A stretch of DNA of 64,000 nucleotides from Lanius collurio (taxonomy: Eukaryota > Chordata > Aves > Passeriformes > Laniidae), in NCBI GenBank assembly GCA_020086605.1, contig JACBWW010000020.1, positions 16,708,776 to 16,772,775 of the forward strand. The letters are read 5' to 3'. The translations under genes were made by a program, and so were the position numbers. The notes under the pieces were generated by a model that did no database searches, was not told the DNA's origin, and saw only the letters and a list, made by a program, of their open reading frames with translations. Below, one piece after another: positions 1-11,574 of the stretch (positions within the stretch are counted from its first letter, which is position 1; each line of letters starts with the position of its first letter).

Positions 1-3000
1 CTTTAGAAGACACAACAGATGATGGTCCATGAGCCCTTATGACAAGCTGTTCTCCCTGCTCTACAGAGTGAATTCTGTGAGAGCAGGAGCCCTTCTGTAC
101 AACTCAGTTTGAAGGGTTGCCTGCCTGTGCTTTAAGTCAAAATGAGATCAGGTTTTTGCCTAATCATTGGTAAACTGCTTTTTTATTAACCTTTTTTTAC
201 TCCAGCTAATACAAACTTGACTGATTTTCCCACCCAAAGGAAGATGTCTGTGGTTTCTTACATATGCAAAGATGTGTATGATAAACAGAAAGATATATAG
301 TGTCAATGTATTTATTCAGGGCAAAAGAATCCTTCAATTATACAAAATTGACCAGTGGAAACAAATACTTCAAAAAAGGGCCATGCTTAAGACCTTCTGA
401 AATTGGCATTTTCAAAGGTACAGCACAGATTGGGGATAAATTACAAAGGTCATGTGGGGACAGAGAAGTGTCTTTTGTCTGTGCAGTCACCCCAAGTAAA
501 TCAGCAGAACCAGATTCCTTCCTTCTTCAGAATTTAATCTCTGCCCTCTTCATCTTGATCCTTTGCAGGTTTCTCACCTTTCCTCCATATCCACAGCTAC
601 ACTCACATGTCTGCAAACCTCCCACCTTCCCCATCTGCACTCTCCTCCTCAGCCTGGCTCAGTGTGTGCCACATTCCTATGGAGTCAGCACAAGGCATAA
701 TCTGCTTCTTTCCTCACTCTCTAACACTGCTGTGGAGATGCAGTCTCCTCCTCACTTATCTTTCACATGTTGTTGACTTGTCCAACAGATCTCTAGGAAA
801 CAGATCTCCTGCTCTTAATACTGGAACGGGAATATTGCTTTCTTGTCAACATACAAGTCTATTAAATCTTCTGACATGATTCGGAGTTTTATGACATGGA
901 AGAAATCTCAAAATAACTGATCCCACTTTTACTACTCTAAGACTGTAGTGTACAGTGTATGTTGTATCATCCTGTCTCCCCTCAGATATAAGCCATTATT
1001 CACAAACGTGTTTCTGTCTTAGTTGCATTACTGTGCACCATAATATTTTTTCCTTTTTTTTTTATTTTTTATCTGGTTTTGCCTAAAGTTTTCCAGACTC
1101 CAAATTTTACTCTGCTTTTACTTCTCTCAGCAATTTGAATTTAGCTCCTCTTTGCTTTTGATGCTTTCCTGCTTCATGATCTGAACAACAATGACCATTG
1201 TGAAAGCAAACAAATTTTCAGTCTTTACTTAGTAAAGAACAGATTGAAAAGCAGTATACCATTTCCTCTGAAAATGTCTGGTTTTTTTCCCCTGCCAAAA
1301 TTTCATCAAAAGAAATGGAACACTTCTTTCATTTCCAGTTTCTCAACGTGTCTTAGTTTTCTGCCACTGCCATATGCAGCCTGAATTACTCTCCATTGCT
1401 GAGGAATTTCGTATCAAACACTGAAGAGAGCCAGCAAATACAGCAACAGCATCAAATACACTGAAGCAGTGGAAAAGCACAGAAGAAAATAATTACCACT
1501 TTATTGGTGTCATTAGGCTAGACTGACACAGTCCCTTTTGGCACACCATCTGTCTTAGATTAAAATGGAAAAGTTTCTTATTAAATGATGCATTTGCAAG
1601 GGGTTCACAGCTGGAGAACTAACCAAATCTTTTAACATCTGTTCAGACCAAAGAGATCTACACCTAAGGTACCTTTGAAAGAATATTCTTGAAATGTTGC
1701 TTTACTTCAATGCCAGAATGGGTTGTTCATTACTGTTGTCTATTTGCTATTCTACATTTAATAATGAGGTTATTGAATGGGACTGTGAAAGGAACACCCA
1801 GTGGACAGAGTGGGCTCGTATGACCTGAGAAGGCCTGCAAACATCTCTGTGATTTTTAACTTCCCAAGTACATTTCAGGTTTTCAAACCTATGTGACGCG
1901 AGATCTTGAATTTTGACAGCTGTAAGAAGGCTGTGACTGTGAAAAGAGAAGGATGTTATGAGATCCCCAGCACTGCTTAGTCATGAATCTTGCTTTGCCA
2001 CCAGGCAGTGATAAATGGAAGTAACAATTGCAGCATATGTTCAGCTAGTAATGAATGCATTTCAGACTACAACAGTTTTTGCTCTCATCAGGTCTCCACT
2101 GTGTTTGTTCACTGAAGAGAATGATGAGTTTACTCTTACTTGAGCATTCATCTCAAATGTATTTGTGTTTAATAATCTCTTTGTTTGAAGCAAAGAAAAT
2201 GACACTGTGCCAAAAAAAAAAACCAACCCTAAATATTTAGATAGCAGTCCAGAAAGGTCATGCTATTATGCACAAGGATAAAGGTAATCCATCTGTGATC
2301 AGCTGTCTTATTTAGAAAGCAAATAAAATGGCCGCCTCCAGATAGGATTAATATGTCTGATAACCAGATCATGCATGCATGGCTGCTCCAGAACTAGGAC
2401 ATAGCAAAGCTGCTGCTGTGCCACACAGACACAGTTAATCCAGTAGGGCCAGCACATGTCCAGATTGACAGGGATGCACAGACTGATAATGCGGACATGC
2501 ATAATAGCACTGACATGTCTGGGTCTGTGTCTGCTGCTAGACAAAAAGGCCTGGCTGCTCTTCACTGCAGGTGTTAAGTAAGCAAGACCCACTTTGATAT
2601 GAAGACACTGGAGGTGCAGGCAGACAGCTGTTTTTGGCATCAGAAGGGTGGGAGCTGCAGCAAAACCACCTCAGCCCCATGGGACTGAACCCAGATTGCA
2701 TTGGGAGATGGGCCAAGAAGCATGGGGCAGCAGTGGAGTAGGAAAGTCCTACTGCACAGTAGGAGAAGGGGTTTTCCTGTCCAGTCTAAGTCTCAGCAGC
2801 AGCAGAAATGGTCAAACCGTGTCTCCCAAGCTCTTTGTGTCCTGGCTGTGTCTTCGTTCTTCCCCTTTCTTATTCTTTCCAGGGGTTATGTCAAGGGAAG
2901 TTTGGCATTGGACCATCATGCTTGGGGAAGACCAACTGAATTTGTGCTACTATGATAGGAAGCTGTAAATTGGCTGGTACATCACATTCTTCTGCTGCTG

Positions 3001-6000
3001 AGGTCTGGTCTTTGGTGTGATGCAGAGAAGTGGGCACAGGGCTCTTCGTTGCAGAGCACGACCAGCTTGATGTACGTGAGCAGTCCTGTTACAACCAGCA
3101 GACTCACTCAGAGAGCAAAAATAAACACACACAGGGTTTACCTAATCTGAGATTACATTTTAAACAGCTAGTTAGTTTAAGGATTAGATAGCCAGTTTCT
3201 CTGGCTCCTGGCAAGTGAAAATGTGGTGGTAAATGATATTTTGGCATTGGCTATCAGTCAATCTGACAAGTCAGTGGACAACATAACCTGACTTAAATGG
3301 GCATTAAAATTTAATTGTCCATAATCAAATTATCCTATCACAAATAAACCAGCCTTCCTTAACTAATTTTCTTAGTGTGTTTTTAATGGTGTATACTTCT
3401 ATATTTCTTTTTCCTTGTTCACTGTCAAGAGAAAGGAGAATAAATGGAATATTCAAACAGTTTCTGCCAGCTTCCCTAATGGAACACATTCACCATCACC
3501 CTGCCAATTAGTAGTCATATGAATATAAATAACTAAAATCCAGCCTTTCTCTGTATGTGATGTGGTGTTACCTGGGTTATTCTTTATTTTGATATGTGTA
3601 TAATGCAACTAGAGGGAAAATCATCTTGGATCTTGTGCTTCTATTTCCTGGTAGTACATGTTTCCTAAAGATAAACATATACCACATGTTAGCCATCCTT
3701 CTCCATTTAAATAATGAAAATTTGTTCTAGAACTCTAAAAATACCATCAGACTACTTTAACAGAGAAGTGGTGTCTGTTTCTTGTCTATTAATATCCATT
3801 ATATAGGCATAGTGATTACCTCTTCCATTGCATTTTCTGATTGCAATGTTTTATTTTGCCAGATAGATTTTTCTTTTTAATTTGAATATTTTTTTTATCC
3901 AGTTGGTTTTTAAAAATCAAATGTTACTTTCCTGATCCCATGACGGAGAAAGAGTTCAACTTCAGAGATAATTTCAGTAAAAATATGTAAATATTGTTAA
4001 GGTTCTTGTGGGGAAAAGAAATGGTAAGCACTGATGTGATAAATTTATTAAACTGGGAGAGAGCAAAATCCATACTAGGCTGTCAAGAATCAAGCACAGC
4101 CCCGAAATGGTTACTCTGAGCAGCAAAGGGAAGATGACAAATAGCTAAATGTGGATTTGAAGGTGATACCAAACCATGACACCCCTATTACAACATTTTC
4201 ATGTTTCAGCCTGTGCTTTATGATTTGCTACAAATGAGGTACAAGGATCTGGGTAAGACTGAATAAACAGAGGATGCTCCTCACTTGAGCACATGTCAGC
4301 ACATATAGCCCAAAAAATAGCTTGACAGGGTGAGTGTCTTAGTTCAAAAACAAACACATGGTACAGTAAGAACAAAGATGTATATAAAGTTATTAACTGA
4401 TTTGTAAAGTAATATGGAAGATGCACTTTTCATATGGAGACAGATGAGTGTTTAAAAAATGGGCCTAGTGTTTGACATCTTTGGCTGTAAGAGAAGTAAC
4501 AAAGCAGGAAGATATAGTGTGTATGATATACAACACCTTTTTGCAGTGCACCTTGTGACCCTACCATTTGGCTCTCCTGATTGTTAAACTCTTTACATAG
4601 GCCTGACCAGGCATCTGAAGCTTTTCAGGAGAGCTGAGCTGGGGACTGCAGTTCCTGGTGTACAAAGGAGGACGTTTTTTGTACTCTGCAAGGGAAACAA
4701 AGTTGAAGGGAAGAAGGAGTTCTTATTTAAGCTATGTTAGGTATGGTATGTTTGTTCACCAAAGCCTGGAGCGTGTTTTTATGCAGTCAAGCAATAGTCA
4801 TAGGGAGTGGGATCCAAAAGTGTGAGCTGGATACAGCTCTACTCTTGTGATTTTTTTGTTGGGTTTTCTGTTTGTTTTTTTTCCCCATGAACAAAGGTTC
4901 AGATTCTAACATCAAAGCACTGGTACAAAATGGATAATCATGATGACATTTAAAGCTGTTAAGCATCTCTAACCACTGTCTGAACGAACCAAAGGCATGC
5001 TATGACACACTGAAAAACATGTAGTTCATTATAAGACTAAGAGTGGTGCTCGAGGTCACTTGCATCAGAAAGTGCATTCCTCCAAATAAAAAAGCTTGAC
5101 ACACCGTGTTTGACCTTATCCTGCCATCAGTCACAGCACTTTTGCAACATAACAAACAGTTGGTGACAATTTGAAAAATTAAAGAGGGATCAAAAGTCAA
5201 AATTTACCTGGAAATAAAATGTCACAGCACATGAACCATGGCTTAACACTGAAATTATTCCATGTGTCCTGTAACGTGCTTTATGTGGCATGCACTAATC
5301 TACACTTTAAATTAACTATTGCTCAATTGCCCTTGTGGTACCAAAGCTTAAGTGAAATCATGGAGTCTGGTTTGGACTCGCAATGAACACCTCCCACCCC
5401 AGCTGCATTGCCATTTCAGTTGTTTCATGGAAAAGGACATTTTTTTGGTCAATGCAGAAGAAACAACCACTACCATGGTGTTAACAGCTCCCATTGCTAT
5501 CTGCCTGCTTCCTGAGCTGTATTGTTTGCTCATTGACTCAAGCTAAAATTTGCATTATTCATTATGCTCTTATTTAATTTTCATATTTGCAGAAACCTGG
5601 TAAGAATTTTTTTTTCCCCAGCTGCCATCTCCCTAGAGTAGCCCAGGCTGGGAAGGAAAATGACTCCAGCAGAAAATAAAAGGACAGAAGGTGCAGCTGA
5701 TACCTGCATGAAGGCTGCACAGCCCAACTACCAGCGATGGCAGAACACAACAGACTTTGTCTCAGGGGAATGTTTCCAATGCAGCACATTGCTTATGGGA
5801 AGAGGATGGAAGAGTCACCTCCCAGCCTCAGGGATTCTTGGCTGTGGTTAGAATGTGCAGCAGTTTATACAGATTTCCCTAAGCAGGAGAGAGGATATTG
5901 TGGCACTTTTTTATGAACATGGAATGGCTACGTAGGCTTGAGCAAAATTTAAGCCTTAAGAACGAAGTAGTCACAACTGAAGTTCCTTAGTAAAACTGCC

Positions 6001-6208
6001 ATTGGCTTAATTATTCAGGTATTTGAAATCTGCTCTGTACTTAAAGGCTAAAAGACAACTAATAATAATAGGCTGGTTTATTTAATTGTCATCATTCCCC
6101 GGTTTATAATACTTCTAAATTATAACAATCGAGAAAAATGCTAATGAATCTCTTTAGAATAAAATTATAGCAATAACTTAAAAGAAACTAGATCTTTTGA
6201 CAAAAACA

Positions 6209-6212
<4 letters not shown>

Positions 6213-6254
<42 letters not shown>
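6213..6254. repeat. Homopolymer run of 42 T
   Basis: This is an uninterrupted T tract flanked by CACCC on the left and AAATCACAGTG on the right. It could be the poly(A) tail of a retroposed sequence on the minus strand or a simple slippage repeat. The sequence on its right shows no AATAAA close by and no recognisable transcript. Confidence 0.9.
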
Positions 6255-6261
<7 letters not shown>

Positions 6262-6922
6262 AGTGCTACTTTTATAGCCCACAAAATTCTTTAGCATCTA
6301 AAATAGTGATCTGGAACAGCGTGATAAAGTAGTGGTGACTGGGAACAAAAAGCAAAGTGGTCTGTCTTTTCTTTGAGAAATTTCCAGATACAAACCAGAA
6401 TGATCAGGTTTTGTAACTAGATTAATCCTTGTGCAGCACTTACCATCCAGCATGACTTAAACCTGTTACTTGACAGTGCACAGTGAAGAGCCTTATTTAT
6501 AAAAATTTGGTGACCCATACTACATTTGAGACTTCCTATAGTGGTCACTTCTTTTAAAGAAAGCAACTGGGGTGTTGCTCTACTTGCTCCACATAGTCTT
6601 CTTTCAGAAAAGTCAATGGACATGACCATGGAAAAACCCAGGCAAGTGCTGCCAAATGCAAAAAAAAACTTGGAAAAATCCAAATCAAGAGCCAGAGCAG
6701 CAAGCTCAAAATCTTGAAATCCTCCTCAGACCAGCATTCTTTCTGTAAAAACCTTTTTTGTTAATGTCCCTGGTTCCAAATTATATTTCAAGGGGACTTA
6801 CAGAAGCACATCATCAGCACTCTTTTTGAAGTGGAACAAAAAATTTCTGCCATAGTATTTAGCAATCAGAAAATGCTGCTTCATAATTAGGATTTTTTTT
6901 TTTGGTGGGTTTTGTGGTGGTT

Positions 6923-6941
6923 TTTGTTTGTTTGTTTGTTT
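6923..6941. repeat. TTTG tetranucleotide tract
   Basis: Four to five TTTG units follow a T/G-rich stretch. It is low-complexity sequence. Confidence 0.8.
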
Positions 6942-8874
6942 AATGCCTGTCATGTGAAATATCACTTTAAAATAAGTCAGTGATATATTCCAATAATGGT
7001 GAACTTTTTCTTTCTTGATTTCCCAAATGTAACTTTTGTGTTTATCCTTTAGAACTGACACTCCTTCTAATAGTTTTAACTTTCTAAATATTTAAAATTT
7101 TAATCTTTTAAAGTCAAGGTAAAAAGCTATGATTCAGATAAACAGTGCTATAAATATAATTAATACAAAAAATTTACAGAGTCCAAAAGAAAATCCTTAA
7201 AATACTTTCAAAACATGACAAACATACTTTGTCGCAAACTTTGATTGACAGCCAGAATTAACTTGAAATATCAGAACCTCCTTATAGTACAGAAATTCTG
7301 AATTTCAATCAGCTCTATTTATTCCAAAATCCTGGGGTGATGTCTCATTAGATGTGCTGTTATACACTAGGGTGCCCATTAGGAGGAACAGAAGAGGAGA
7401 AGGTCACAAGGAAGGATGCCATGGTCAGTGAGCTCCTGAATTGGCCATGATTGAAGTGGCTCCAGACCCAGTAATTTTGGCAGTGAATCATGCTGAGATG
7501 TAGGACTTCTGGCTAATCTGAATTTAGCACCCAGTATAGATGTCTGAACACAGTACAACACTGTCCTTATTTTGGTCAGAGCCACTGACATACCAAAGTA
7601 GAGAGAACCTAAATCCACGATGTGTGGCACCTGGGAGCCGGTCTGGGTTCCCACTCCCCAGTGTACCCAGACAAACACACCTCATCTGACCCCTCACACT
7701 GAGAAGAAGGGCCTCTGTGGAGAAATGGGCTCCCACTGCCATTGGAGCTGGCAGGCCCTTTTTTGGTTGGCAGGTATGGAAGTTACTCACTCATCACATT
7801 CTAAAACTGAAAAAGTCTAAGTATTTATAGATCTACAAAGAAGGAAATTGGTCAAAGGAATTATACCTGGGAAGATGGTCAATCCTTTACATGCCTGAAA
7901 GCTCCTGTTATTTGAAGGACTTGTAACCCAGTTTCCATGACATAGTCAGAAATACCCTGTTCTCACCTGTGTCGGGCTGGGAAACATCTCAGAGACACCC
8001 TGAAGCTTTTGCAGTTGCTTTGAATCATATGAGTCAGAAACAGCTGGTTTTGTATCACATCTCACTGTAACACTGAGTTTAATTAAACTGAACACAGACA
8101 CAGTCTCTGCTTCCAATTCAAGCTGATCTGTAAGCTCTGGCTTTGAAATCTCATCCTGGAAGAAGGCAAGAACAAACAGGAGAAAATTTCTTGAGAAGCT
8201 TTTAATTGCTTTTCATTCCTCAGTTTGTTTTCTCCTTCCTTCCCACTTAGAAACAAGAATTGCTTATTTTTATTCTTTTTTACTAAAAACAAACTATGAG
8301 AAAAGCAGGTGTTATCCTACTCCAACAGCTGTATGCGATTTACAGCACACATTGAGAATGTCTTTTCATTTTCATCCCTTGTCTCAGAGCAAACACAGCA
8401 GTCTACAAGTGTAATCATAAGAAACAGCACAGCACAAAAGCATGGGCAATCTTGCACATTTGACACTAGTCAGGCTAGGAACTTTCTCTGTTATCTTGCT
8501 CACTGCTTGTGAGAGCTGTCTGAGAAACTGCTAGCTTTGTGGCTGGTGGATAATAGCAGAGCTCTGCAGTTTGCTGTAGGCTAAGACCTCCTGCTTATGG
8601 AAACAACCATTACTTGTCTAATTTTAATCTGATCAAATGTCTGTGGCTGCTAGTCAGTGCGTTTCCAGTGGAGAAGAAAGTCTGAATGATTAACATCTGC
8701 TCTCAACTTACACTGGGTTATTGGTGGGACTGTCTCAGCTCCTCCATCTATGCAGATCTGGACCAGGATTTTGTGACTGTTTAAGTGTGCTCCTGGATAG
8801 AACAATTACATGACTCAAGAAACCTTTGCGCATTTTATTCCCAACTCTACCTTTTAATTTTTCTTACCTATCAG

Positions 8875-9003
8875 GGTTGCCCTGCAATCATTCCATTTAC
8901 AGTGGAAGGTATTGATGTTTCACAGCCTAACCAGGCAGCAACTCTTGGTAATACATTGCCTGTTTGGGACTTAAAAACAGGAGATTATTTTTCCTTACCC
9001 TAG
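8875..9003 (+). other. Exon-like open frame after a good splice acceptor, unknown
   Basis: A pyrimidine-rich acceptor ending TTACCTATCAG leads into 42 codons, beginning GCPAIIPFTVEGIDV and ending in TAG at 9001-9003. An internal TTG|GTAATA at 8948 could serve as a donor instead. I do not recognise the peptide. An open frame of this length is expected by chance in a window of this size, so this is only a candidate terminal exon or a decayed one. Confidence 0.12.
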
Positions 9004-10982
9004 CATTTATGTGGCATCAGTACTGCAATGCTGTATTTTATGAGGCTAATAATTTAAAACTTTCTTTCCATGTTCTATGAAAAGACAAGAAGTTGTTATT
9101 TTTCTTGCAAAACCACATTAAAGAGAAAGCAACAGCAACTGGAGTATTGCTGTCATGGCTTAATGAAAACCAGAGCATTGCAGTGGAAAACACGCTGGGA
9201 AGGACAGCTTCAATTAGAGAAAAGGGGAGATTAAAGACCTCTCTCTTATACAACCTAGGGAAGGAATGTGAAAGAATGGGTTTGAAGAAGGCTCTAATTG
9301 AAGGATAAAATGGAAACGGTAAATGGCTTATGATAAGATCAGTAAGCAGAGACAGTGAAGCCAGTATTGCTAGGAATAGATGTAGAAGTTTGTAAAATCC
9401 CCAAAAGCCAGTTCAGCCTGGAACAGGCAGACACAGAGGAAATATCCCAGGAATTGTGAGTATGTAGAAATCCTATTGGACAAGGACAAAAGGTTTGAAA
9501 GGGAAGAATGTAAATAATTGGAAAAATAATCAAATATTGTTTGTATTAAAAAAAAAATTCTTTGAAATAATAGGAGAGTATGAAGATCAAGGTCTTTTCC
9601 TGAAGGAGGAGTGAATGAAATTTGATGACAATTATGTGCTGAAGATATCCCTGTAAACACAGAAAATTGGTCTTCTCAACAGGGAAGATCTGCATAGATG
9701 GAAAGGTAAAATCTCTTAAACTTGAAACTAATATAACAATGTAATATTTCTTCTTAACACATTGTATAGAAGAGCTTTGACTCAGACAAATATGTATTTA
9801 ATTAATTTAAATAATTAATTCAGCCAGGCTAAGAACAAGGTCAGGGGGAGAGGAAAGCTGGATGAAGGAAGTTATTTCAATTTCAAAGAATGTTCAACTG
9901 CATTAACAAGAACAAGAGAAATGGGATACCAAGAAGAGGAGATTTTTTGCAAAGAAGTCCTCATTCTCCCAAGCTTTCCTGTAACAGCTAAAAAATTTTA
10001 GCCTGTTTGTTTGCTGCTTCTCTGATTTTGAGGCCAGGCAAACCAACCTTGTTTCCACTCCCCTATTGATCCTTTGGAGAGCAGCTCCACCTGAGCAACC
10101 TCCCACTTGTCTGTGCAGTCTTTTTTTCATCAATCCCCAGCTGGCACCACAGGTTAAGTGTTGTTATATCTTGCAATTAGCATTGCCATCTGGTACCACT
10201 GACCATTTCATTTATTCCATGAAGTGTCTAAATGTGTCTGTCCTCTTGAGACGTCACAGATGTCCCATTTCATTCTGCTCTTAACTGCTGTCTGCCCTGG
10301 CTTCATGCCACACACTTGATTTTGTCACATGGTCCTTTCCACTGGCTGTTCCACCAAGTTCCTTTCTCTCTCAGCTATCAAAAGCCCTGAGGCTAGCCCA
10401 CTACGTGAGCACAGGTAGGTATGTATATGCACATAGTATATATTTCATTTATCCAGGCCATGCTGCCTCCCTGCTCCTTTTTGATGGCAGATGTTTTGGG
10501 GACAGTTGCCTGGCGCATGCAGACATCTGCCATGGTGAAAGGAAAGGAACCAGCCCTTGAGAAAAGTGGCTACTGCAGGTCAGGCCTTAGAGACAAAAGC
10601 GTGTGAGGAAACTTGTCTGTTCCCTGCCTGTGCCATACCTAGCTCTTTCCAACATCCTGGGTCCATTTGTTTCATCAGTACTTAAAACCTCTTTGAAGTA
10701 TTTATAATTTTTTATTGGGTGTTTCTAAGAGACACACATAATATAGTTGGTCCAACAATAAATCTGCTGTGATGTGTTTATAAGGCAGGCTTTAGAGTCT
10801 TTGGAGAGTTTAGTGTTGAATGATGCAAGTTTAGACTGAGCTAGAAATGTGAACCAGAAAATCTAAGTCATTGTGGGAGAGTTTCTAGTTTTAACCTGAA
10901 ATGGATGAACATTGACTGACATCCTTATGAAAGGATGACACTGTTTCCTTATTGACTTATCATCACTGTGTTTTCCCTTTAG
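9004..10982. other. Non-coding stretch between exon-like frames
   Basis: AT-rich, with several short unrecognised open frames, for example 9093-9308 on the plus strand. No repeat or RNA gene is visible. Confidence 0.5.
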
Positions 10983-11165
10983 TTTGAATTCTGCCCTGGT
11001 GAAGCACTAGGGAATGTTCCTGTTGCAGTGCCAGAGCTATGTACCGATGTCCCAGTTTGTCCTGTTATGGAACAAGGTGTATTATCCTGGGCTGAACAGT
11101 ATGCTGATGGAATTTTAAACTCAGTTGTTTTGCCTCCTGGGCACAACTTTGTGCCATGTAGACAG
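10983..11165 (+). other. Candidate coding exon with an AKAP-like amphipathic helix
   Basis: A pyrimidine-rich acceptor (GTGTTTTCCCTTTAG) precedes 61 open codons that begin FEFCPGEALG and end FVPCRQ before a weak donor, CAG|GTTTGC. An alternative donor, CTG|GTAAAA, lies at 11199/11200. In the middle is WAEQYADGILNSVV. Its hydrophobic pairs WA, YA, IL and VV are separated by polar pairs EQ, DG and NS. This is the spacing of helices by which A-kinase anchoring proteins bind PKA regulatory subunits. I know of no AKAP gene next to USP46, and no gene model around it could be completed. Chance or a decayed exon are real alternatives. Confidence 0.22.
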
Positions 11166-11471
11166 GTTTGCAGTACAAATATGATATGCTTGGTGACTGG
11201 TAAAATTTTTCCCCAGTTACAAGTGATCATCAGGGGTTCACAGCTAGAACTTGTGATCCTGGCCATGAAGCAGAACAGGATCTGCTCTTTATCAATAACT
11301 ACCTCTAGTCAACTTTAAATGCCTAACAGGGCATGCCATCCCTTACACCCACTGCAGGCAGGTGACTTTTACCTCCTTTTTTACTCAGCAAATACAGCTT
11401 TGTTAATGTTCAGAAAGGAGAAGTATTGCACTGGATATGACCTAAATTTAAAATTGCTGCAGCTTCTGCAG

Positions 11472-11574
11472 TCAGTCTCTGCTCAGGTAGACAGGTCCAT
11501 CTGCCACCAAGAAACAGGAAAGGCCAAAGGTTGGACCCTTCGTCCACTGCTTATAGCTGAGCAAGCCCAGGGAG
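11472..11574 (+). other. Second exon-like frame, phase-compatible with the previous one
   Basis: An acceptor, GCTTCTGCAG, precedes 34 codons plus one base, ending at a consensus-like donor GGGAG|GTGAGC. Read in phase 0 it gives SVSAQVDRSICHQETGKAKG and then WTLRPLLIAEQAQG, which joins in frame to the candidate exon at 10983-11165 across a 306-base gap. The peptide is not recognised and the support is only splice-site and phase agreement. Confidence 0.12.

Larger units (their letters stand above)
1..8874. other. Non-coding 3' flank, distal part
   Basis: AT-rich sequence with only short open frames on both strands, none of which I recognise or can connect by splice sites. It contains a 42-base T run and a TTTG tract, listed separately. 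I see no RNA gene, LTR or LINE in it. Confidence 0.6.

Noticed and set aside
2640..2970. Plus-strand open frame of 106 codons
   Set aside because: Low-complexity Ser/Leu-rich peptide with an overlapping frame of similar length. No domain and no splice context.
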